Source: Vanessa cardui
Taxonomy: Eukaryota; Arthropoda; Insecta; Lepidoptera; Nymphalidae
Direction: 5' to 3'
DNA length: 64,000 nucleotides
Assembly: GCF_905220365.1 (NCBI RefSeq)
Contig: NC_061128.1
Coordinates: 5,394,001-5,458,000, forward strand
Made by a program: the position numbers and the translations under genes. The notes under the pieces are model-generated. The model saw only the letters and a program-made list of their open reading frames with translations, did not search any database and was not told where the DNA came from. Below are positions 54,605-64,000 of the stretch, one piece after another (position 1 is the first letter of the stretch; each line of letters opens with the position of its first letter).

Positions 54605-57600
54605 GAAAAAAGTTTTTACATTTAAAGCAAATTGTAATGAAGAAAAAAATATATATTTTGGTTTAAGGCGGGGATGAGATAACATCAAGATACCTGTGTC
54701 GGAGGAACTCTGACACAATATGTGCGAAACATACAACTATATCACTATTAGTTCATGTTCATAAAACTACACTTTTTGTACTGTTCAATTTTGAGAAACA
54801 TAATAGGTTAGTTTATTTCATAAAATGTCATTATTTAATGCTATAACGGAGATTGCAACATAATTTTATAATTTTAACTACCTTTACATGTCTTTACTCG
54901 TTATTAGTCACTGACTGTTCTGCAAAATGCTGGTCGGTTTCTGACGTTTCTGCGATAGATGGCGTAACGCAATGTGACGTTGCTACAGCTTATACAAATT
55001 GATATATAAATATAAGAATAAAACCTTGACCTCATTGACAAAACACCGAATTATTATAATTATGTTGTGATATTTTTAACAAAGTAATCCATAATTCAAA
55101 CAAGTAGTATATTTTGTATTGCTGTTTTTATTTATTCAGTGACTTCATTTTTTATATGATTGTCGTTAACTACCTACTGTTTCATATCAATTCTTCATTA
55201 ATAATTAATTACTCTTAGTATCCAACATCCATAATTACCTTAGAAATGTAATTGTTAGGCCTGTAACGATGACTGATTTATCGTTGCAATATCTGAAAAA
55301 AAAAGAAATATGGAATATAATAGTAATAATTAAATTGAATCGAAAAATAAGTTCATCAAGCGGCAGTGGTTTAAGTATTTCATTTTTGGAATTTTATATT
55401 TAGAGTAAAAATTGTTTCGAAAGTGAAGTCATTTCTGATAGTCTAGAGAGGTCAGCCACCGTCCTTCATTACAATTTTGCAAGGAAGTGGATGAACGACC
55501 TGTTACAACAGGCAAAGGTCGTGCGCTGTTCTTGACGGGGCATATTAATTTGATATAGTTATTAAGTTGGAAGTTTTATTTCTTTCGCTTCTAATCGAAT
55601 TAAAAGTTAAGGTTCTATCAATTGACCCGGATTTATAGACATTACTTTTTATAATTAATGCAAGTTAGCGTAAATTTAGGGCTTTTTTTAAATCTAAAAG
55701 GATACTTTCCTGGTGCTATAAGGATGAGAGTACATTTTTTGATGTCCATCAACTTATACCAGTTGTTAAATAAAACAAAAAAATATAATTTTAATCGTGT
55801 TAAACTAGCATATGTTTAAAATTATTAATACCAAAAATATTAAGCAAAAAACATATTGTTTCTATTCTAATTATTCATCAAAAGTAAGAGTCTTTGTTAA
55901 TGGACTTTAAACCACCAGGCCAAAAAATTATCCATACCTATTAAAACATTAGTTCCAAGTTGGTAAAACTAGTAAGATTGGACTTTCTTAAATATATCCG
56001 CTACGAAAGATTATAGATGATCATTCAAGTCTATTTATATTGTATAAAATGAATTACGTAACAGTAACAAATGGTTAAATCGATACGGTTATTATGAAAT
56101 TGTTATAATATTTATATATGTATCATGCATAACATCTTATTGTTATGTTGGAATGCTTTATAATATGAGATGAAAACAATTTGTTTTGTAATCTTAAAGA
56201 GGATTTTATAATTTTATAATAATTCATATCGAAGTTAGTTTGTTACATACGATATAGTAATTTACACCTTATGTGTATTGTCTTAAGTCCGAAACAAATA
56301 AATTTGACGATAAGATTGAATTTAACACGTGCCCTATATTTATGAATAGACAGACGGTCAAACAACCTAAAAATCAAATAGCGAAGGTGACGTGCACCTA
56401 AAACTCATTAGATATAATATAGATCAGAATAAAATTTTAATAAATTAAAAATCATGTTCAATTTAAATTTATAATTATTGCATTGGTAGTATTTACAGTT
56501 GATATCATCTTATGATATGCCGTCTGGGGAATTCATGATAACAGATAAGACTACGTATAGTAAATTGTATTTTTAAATACTTAAATATATTGGACCGATT
56601 TATTTTTACTTTATCGTTATATTAAATTTTTTCTTAAGTCGTCTGAGTCTATTTCGTGTGTTTGACAATTCTATTTCCAAATATCTATTTAGTAATAAAA
56701 TTGATAAAGCACCAAAGCCAGTCCAAATATGTAATTGAATTAATACTAAATATATTTTATAAGCAGTAAAAATTATTAACGTGATACTTTATTAGTGAAC
56801 CCTTTTTTACATGTTTTATAGTCCACTTTGAAATTCAGGCTTTTTCGCGTATTACCCGAAACTATTGGTTTAACAGCTACAATTTGCAGTCTTTTTAATT
56901 CATTTATCGTAATCCAGAGATCATTTTAAATCTTGTGATAACAGGAAGCCAAATTATTAACTAAGACTGTAAAAATCACGGATTTGCTTTGCATGCATAC
57001 CCCGCAATAAAACAACATATTATTTATGAGCATGCATTAAGTAATATTGATTTATTGTCTATATTATTAATGTATCTTTTATAATATTTATCGGACAACT
57101 AATTTATTAATTTACTGAGTTGCAGCTAAATCGCATAATGATTTCGTATACGATTTAAATTGCTCAAATTATGTGATCTTGTAATAATTACATATTTAGT
57201 TTCTTTTTATAATATTGACCTTCTTTATATAATATTTTTATTAAACAACGTAGGTGTCTTCTTGCGTGAAAATGGCAATAAACCAAAAGGTTTGGATTAC
57301 ATGAGCGATTTCCACATCGTTAGGTTTTCCACAGAGAGCCAAGCTATCAAGAGAGAATACGTTTTACCGACATTATGCATAATACCATAATATTGGAGTC
57401 TGTAATAGCATACTTGCCACTCCTTTATCAGAGGGAGCCAGCATGCTATGTAGGCTATTTAAATGTTCTATAAATAATGTCGATGTAGGTATTAATAGTA
57501 ACTAATTATATAATTTAAACATGATTTTACGGAAGTCACTTAGTGACAAAACACCGTCTAATAAAATAGATAAAAATAAGAAACAAGCTGCTTTTAGTAG

Positions 57601-60600
57601 GTATTAATTTTATTATTTGACGTCTGTTATTCCTTTGCTGGCGTTTTTATTATAAATATTTATTTCAAGAATTTTGCCACATCGGTTGGCACTTGTGGTT
57701 ATTGCTCTGCTACTGGCTGGTAGATTCTAAGATTAAAGTATTCGAACCAACAAACTCATCATCTGTATTATATTACTATGTCATTTTCTTTAGATACTAG
57801 ATAATATTTAGTAATATATATTAACATATGAGATCTCATGGTTGCAGCACATGTCGGCACTTGATTGATTATCAAAGTAATTTACAAAAAAAAGCATCGG
57901 ATATAGTTTGAAAGTAACCATGGTCTTACTAATGGCATACTCTTCATACCAATGGCATTGTTATAACTTGAATTCAATATAGGCGTATCCAAAGTGTTCA
58001 CTTAATTAAATAAATATATATATGCCCATTTTAACATTACTTTAAATGTTTATTATGTTTGAGATTTCAATATTTCGTCATATGCAATAATGTTACGTGC
58101 TGTGGTGGAATATAGTGAATGGTCATTTTATGATGTAGAAAAGCATTTCTTCACGTTTTGCTCGTCAGCATATAATACTAAATAACGTTACACATTGTCT
58201 CATCCGTTCTGATTAGATAGATAGGTAAGATAAGATAATGAGGAAATGTACAAACAAAAGCGACAAGCTAATAAAATAGAAATTATCTGTACCTTTTAGT
58301 AAAGTTTCAATAATAACGTTCATTTTTGGTTATACATTTTTTTACATATGTCTAATCGGTTATCATATTGTATTGATGACAAAGTGACTTCATTTGCTGT
58401 AGTTATTCTGTAAGTAGGTTATGACGTAACAAGAATGCGTTTATTACGACACTCAACTTAGTATACGCACAAAACATGGTTTGGGAATGCAATAATATTA
58501 TGAAACAAAGATTATAGGCCGTTCCTAAATATCTATTTTTGTTACATTAATATATTTTTATTGTCGTTAGTATAGTAATCTACTAAGTGGGTCATTGGCT
58601 GCACGTCTAATTACGTAATATGGAATCGAGCTCGCGACTCGCGGTTACTTGCACTAAGAACTCTTCGCACAGCAAGCAAGAAGACATTTTCCAGACTATA
58701 AAATTATACATTAAACGAGTTTTATAATTTAGAACGCTTTAAGCAGATATGCATTGTTGCTCTTATACCGAGTGTGTCAACGACATATATAAGTGGGACA
58801 ATGAAACCAGTGTTTAAATAACCGAATTTCTTATAATACGATAATTGTATTATCATTTTGTTTATACGATAAATATAATCAAATGAAATTATGAAGCAAT
58901 GATTATTTTTAGTATGAATGTTTGGTCAGTTTTAATGTATTTTTATCAGTGTTTTCTAAGGAGGTCAAGTAGCTAATTTTTAAAAGGTTGGCATAATGCA
59001 ATCCTTTGCGTCGTTATGTATGTAAAGCTATTAAACCTGTGCCTGATCTCTTTAGGTAGTATCGGGTTACGTCTCACTATATGAGAGTAAGAGATCTCTT
59101 GCGTAGGTTTTAAGATTAGCTTGCTAGATTAGCCGTTGCCGATATTCAGTTTCAGGGACATAATAATAATCATTACATTATGATTATATAAGACTTGACT
59201 GTTAAGTATATAGATATATAATTATATATTAATTAATAGTTCACACCTTAAATAAATATCACTGCCCGTTCAGTATTCAAATAAAAAAAAAAATTGGAAT
59301 TTCTACAATTTGAAATCTCGTGATGTATTGTTCAAAGTAATGCTTCATTGCACGCATATCATAAGTTACATATGTTATTCGACTACATAGGGTTAATAAT
59401 CCTTTGGCCTCTGTATACTATAATTGCAAAATTTATAAAAGTCCTAAACGTTTGTGTTAAAAGAAAAGACACATAAAACTTATGATACGAACACGGTATC
59501 GATGCGACCGCCTCCGGGCGGATTCAAATATAAACATGAGGAAGTGCATTTCTTATAGAATTAAGAAAAAAACCTGTTCACTTTATTTCGCCAGTTCGTC
59601 CCAGATCTTAGGTGTTTCTTTCAAAACTATCAAAACTTTCTAAACTTATTTCTAGATTTTTGACCTGAAGATCTATATGTAAGTGTTATACTTACATATT
59701 GAATATATATTATTGTCTTCGACATTATTCTGTGGTGTAGAACATATGATAAGCAATCTTGCTCGGCGGTGAGAAAAAACATTGTGAGGAAATCTTAATG
59801 TTTCGAGTTAAGCAAATGTGCCACGTTTGTTCGGAAAACTTAAATACAATGTATGTAAAAAACTTAGAAAAATTAATTATGAATTTAGCCATAAAATTTG
59901 TAACTTTTAATAATTGAATTATAAATATGATAATCAATATAACTTGTATTTGCACCAACTACTGAATATAATATTTTAATTAATAATTTTAATAATAATC
60001 TATTATAGTATAATAAAATAAATCGTACTTATATAATGTGTCGCCGTGCTGTAGGTACAGCCTATTACTACTATTTAGGACTGTTTAATGTGATTATTTT
60101 TATATCACGTAACTGTTCAACTTTTGTCAAGTGGTATTACACAAATAATGGATACGATTCAATGTAAGAACAATTGAGCGTCGCCAGAATATAAGGAGCC
60201 TATTAACTTTTAATCTGTCAGAGACACCCTTTCATTATGGACGATTGCTCAGTATACGAAGTATTGTAAAATTATGTACTAGTTGTTCTAAAATAATGTA
60301 ACCTTTTTTATTAATCAGTGGAAAGAAAGGAGAATATAAAAATAAGAAGAACCGTATCCATAAGTGTTTCTCATTACGAAAATTTAGCACATACACAAAA
60401 TGCTCCGTTGATTATGATATATGTATATACATTTCGATTTGAAATACTCGTCGATAAAAAGTTCAATTATAGCAAGATAATTAATGAATTAATCTTTTTT
60501 TATTAGTGGTCAATATTTGCGAAGCGATTAAGACGAATATATTTTTTTCTTATATAGATACAATGTCTATTTTTAAAAAGGAACTTAACATTTCTTTCTA

Positions 60601-61029
60601 CAAACTGCAGTTTTATTAACAATTATTTTGAACACAAATATATTACAGTAACAAGTTCAGTATTTTTATGTTTCATTTATGATATCGTGAATATTTAATT
60701 GCTAATTTAGCATTCATATATTTTATTTGTGTATTTAATTGTTTACTAATTAGAAACGATAAGCCAATAAAAAATTACAATTGCATTGTTTAATTTCTCG
60801 TGAATATCGTCAATGCCTCAACAAACATATTAAATCCATATAGAACATTTAAATACCTTTTTTTTGAATCGGATTAATTTTGCCCAAAGGAAACAATCTT
60901 TAGATCTGTTAAAATTAAAAATAGAATTTCAGGGTTAAGGCATCAATGTGAATGCCCTTTGTAGCGGATGAGTATAATTATTTATTCATAAAAATACTAC
61001 AAAATAGTATAAATAAAAATATGACACTC
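54605..61029. other. Non-coding region upstream of ELOVL
   Basis: About 6.4 kb of AT-rich DNA shows no recognisable coding exon. GC-richer spots at 54900-54985, 55440-55540, 58610-58690 and 59490-59540 could be promoter or 5' exon sequence. The first spot contains, on the minus strand, a possible non-coding exon ending in a GTAGTT donor near 54890. I cannot confirm any of these. Confidence 0.35.
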
Positions 61030-61235
61030 AGTATTGTTGTGTTCCGGTTTGAAGGGTTGAGTGAGCCAGTGTATCTACAGGCACAAGGGACATAAATAAT
61101 ATCTTAGTTCTCAAGGTTAGTGGCGAATTGACGATTTAAGGAATAGTTAATATTTCTTACAGCGTCATTGTCTATGGGTAATGGTGCTTACCATCAGGTG
61201 GCCCATATGCTCGTCCAACCTATACCATAAATAAA
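61030..61235 (-). repeat. Copy of the dispersed repeat seen at 30412
   Basis: In reverse complement it reads TATAGGTTGGACGAGCATAT, GGGCCACCTGATGGTAAGC, then TGTGCCTGTAGATACACTGG and ends near AACCGGAACACAAC. It is truncated relative to the 30412 copy. Confidence 0.8.
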
Positions 61236-61924
61236 AACACGTTTTAGAGGCGGGTATAGGTGTAAGTTATTTATAATATATTAATTGTAGCATAAAAGTT
61301 AATCGTATTGAAATATTCGTTCTGTAAACACATTATATTGCAAGTAATGGTGATATGTTGCTTTTTGCATATTCGTAACGTCACGAAAGTGTAGAATGAA
61401 AAATATTTAACTTAAACTGTAAACTTTTTTTAATTTATTATTTCATATATGATTTAATATTTTGCTTTTTTTGTAAACAAGAGGTACTAATTCTTCTTAA
61501 CATATTGGTGCAGAATTCACGACTAATTGCAAAAGAGTAGTTTTAAGTCGTAAAATTTAACAAAGAAATTAACCTTAAATTATTCACAATGTAATATTTA
61601 TTAAAATATGGTATATGATATTATACGTGTAAATAGGTAGGTATCTAAAAATTATATACAAAGTGTTTAAATACTTTTTTACTTTTTTTTTGCTTTATTA
61701 CCTTAATTATACTTTATTACTTAACTATATTTAATATATTTTTATAATGTGTAATTACTTTTAAAAGTTTCAATGAAACGAAGTAACAAGGTTCTGTTCA
61801 AGTGAATTATATAGACTTTTTAATTGTACATAATATACAGTTACATTTTATGTGTTATGTCCATGACATAGATATAGTTTTTTTAAATATTCTAGGAATG
61901 TATACGATGAACTGAATTCGTGGT

Positions 61925-62000
61925 TATCTTGGTCAATAGACATTGGCGCTGTAATAAATATTAATTACTTATACAACGTCAATGCGCCCCCAAGATTTTA
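61925..62000 (+). repeat. Small fragment of the same dispersed repeat
   Basis: ATAGACATTGGCGCTGTAA, then CAACGTCAATGCGCCCCCAA, corresponds to the middle of the 30412-30692 repeat. Only about 75 bp remain. Confidence 0.55.
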
Positions 62001-64000
62001 ATATAATTTGTACTGGTAACACTTTTATTTATAATTGATACATGGCCGAGATATCTTTAAACCCCAGCAACAGTTTAAATATTTAATTTATATTCAATAA
62101 TTTCTTATTAAAAGTCAATGTAAATATTCATTATACTTAGTATCTTTTTTAATGGTATATATATAAATGAATGATAGGAATATTAATGAAGTAAATACAT
62201 ACTTCCATGTTATGGTAATATATATATGATTATATGAGTCACAAACTTTATAATTCAAAATGGTGTGGGGAAGCCCGAACGTTATTGACATTCCATTGTT
62301 GTCCCTGGTGCGTATCTCGGACTATGCAGCATATATTAAAGTTAAGCGTGTTACTATCTCATAACAGACAGCTGATCTGAGTCTTTTATTTCTGGCTAAC
62401 AAGGAAAGGCAAAGTCCAAAGAGGTTATTATCCTAATGCTTTCTGATACGTTCTCTTTTTAAAATATTCGTTAAATTTAAATTAACAGAACTTATAGGAA
62501 AAAATTATTTATAATCTTTTAAGATACATGTACTTAGTATTATTCTTTCCTCAATTATTTACGTCAGTCGTATTCGAAATTTATTTAAAAGTTAAGTTTG
62601 CCTGTTCGGACTCAAATAATATATTTTAAATTATATTCATGTCATGTCCTGCCCTAATCAGAATGAGGAATAAACGCACTAAAGTACTTACTAAGTCGAA
62701 TTTATAACATGTTTTGCATGGAAATAAAAACGATATATTTATTTGAATGTACGCAGGTGCTTACAATACAATAAAGGTATTTGCAATTCAATAGTCATAT
62801 ATTATGTGACCATAATGTTATTTAATCTAATAATATAAAATAATTCTTCTCATCTTTGCAGAACATATTTAAACTATTAAAAATATAAATCATCCTATGT
62901 GTAAAAGTTTACATAATAAATTGAGTTATCATTTTATTACCGCACTTCACACGTATTATTAGTAATAGTAACACAACGCCATCGACATTGACAATGGAAT
63001 AGCGCATGCCTGCACGCTATTTGTCGACGAAAACGCCACTTTGTAATTGAAAATAACTTTCAATGTATTACAGCGACGAGCGCGCATGAGGAGCGGCGCA
63101 AGACTGTGAAAGTACTAATCTGTTTGATGAAAAACTATTTACTTCATGTTAAAATCTTTTAATGTACTCTGTTATTCATCCTAAAAAAAATTAAGCATAT
63201 TTCAAAAATCGAACACTAAAACTATGCATTACTAAATTAATCGGATTTTAAATTTGGATCTTTGCTACATAAAGTAAAAATAAAAATAGAAAATCACTCT
63301 TTAATTTTAGATGTGACATTTCTTAGAAGTGTTTATCGCGGGAGTAGATGTATCGTATGGTGTCATAGTGTCGTTTAGTATGAACATATTATGAACTCGA
63401 AGTTAATTTATTCTATTTACAAATCTCGTTATTAAATTACCGAATATTATCATATTGCGATTTTTATTTTCGCTTCGAATGTATTATAGAACCAGATAGT
63501 GAGATTCAGATAAAAAACTTAAATGGCGATAACAGCAATAAGTGTCGGTAGTGATTATCAATTTTATAATTAAATCACTACATTGGTACGTATGCTACAA
63601 ACAAGGTTCTTTTCGGCAACATATAAAACTGGGGCGTCGGTAATTTAAATATTTTTGAAACGAATTATCGAGGACATTATTCAATTATTCAAAATAATAA
63701 ATAAATATAAGTTACTACGCTTGCTTGTTAAGTTTTCACGCCTAAAGATCTAAACCGATTGATGATTAAGATGTTTAAAATGGCGACAGCTGGTAGGCTA
63801 AGTTGTTATTAACAAAATTGTTACACTAACCAACACTACATAATGATGAAAGAAATAAAAGAAATTATATCTTATTTTAAAATATTTAATTCTCGTGACC
63901 CATATAAAGTGATTCATTTGATGATTTCACTATTTTGTTTAAACACTACAAAACGTTACGAACAGTAAGAGGCATTGAATGTTTAAGGTCAAAGTTTCGT
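62001..64000. other. AT-rich non-coding end of the window
   Basis: I see no convincing gene. A GC-richer patch at 62975-63110 (GCGACGAGCGCGCATGAGGA) may be regulatory, but nothing in it can be assigned. Confidence 0.35.

Noticed and set aside
57160..57390. 76-codon frame with a plausible C-terminal peptide
   Set aside because: The first half is low-complexity hydrophobic text from AT-rich DNA, and no domain or splice support is seen.
1..64000. CRISPR array, prokaryotic operon or riboswitch
   Set aside because: The sequence is clearly animal nuclear DNA with spliceosomal introns; no regular spacer-repeat pattern was seen.

Overview
The window is nuclear DNA from a lepidopteran insect, most likely a butterfly. 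It is AT-rich, its genes are split by many small introns, and the proteins are insect-like. It carries repeats typical of Lepidoptera: tRNA-headed SINEs, RTE-type LINEs ending in the 'cctcctcctttttgaagtcg' motif, piggyBac and hAT elements, and MITEs. No species was assigned.

Layout. An OSTM1-like gene (1-882, minus, partial) and gdl/DGCR6 (1951-3067, plus) form a divergent pair. A transposon-rich gap follows: a SINE, then a piggyBac relic inserted into an older LINE. A complete AGPAT3/4-type lysophosphatidate acyltransferase (8321-19194, minus, 7 coding exons) is divergent to the intronless OSGEPL1/Qri7 gene (21270-22523, plus). ATP synthase epsilon (about 23131-23671, minus) is divergent to a TRABD (TraB) gene (24694-30337, plus). 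A second TraB paralogue with matching exon sizes and phases lies in tandem at 33223-37551; its intron 3 holds a hAT element inside an older element. An apparently intact RTE-type retrotransposon (37626-41661, minus) sits 60 bp past the stop of that paralogue. Next come a decayed RTE copy, a tandem duplication of the SUMF1 promoter/5' leader, SUMF1 itself (43371-45047, plus), and a convergent ELOVL-type fatty-acid elongase (46854-54590, minus, 8 coding exons). From 54.6 to 64 kb I see no coding sequence, only repeat fragments.

The host genes are unrelated housekeeping functions and do not form a pathway: lysosome (OSTM1), phospholipid synthesis (AGPAT), mitochondrial tRNA t6A (OSGEPL1), ATP synthase, mitochondrial TraB proteins, sulfatase maturation in the ER (SUMF1) and fatty-acid elongation (ELOVL). 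All exon joins were made by hand from splice signals and reading-frame continuity.

The most interesting observation is in the intact RTE element. ORF1 and ORF2 are in the same frame, separated only by a UAG followed by CAA UUA, the tobamovirus-type readthrough context, and then seven sense codons before the ORF2 AUG. This suggests ORF2 could be made by stop-codon readthrough. Other notable points are retrotransposon-supplied AATAAA signals behind the second TraB gene, nested transposons with exact target-site duplications, duplicated promoter and intron segments, and a stop codon abutting a splice donor in the first TraB gene.
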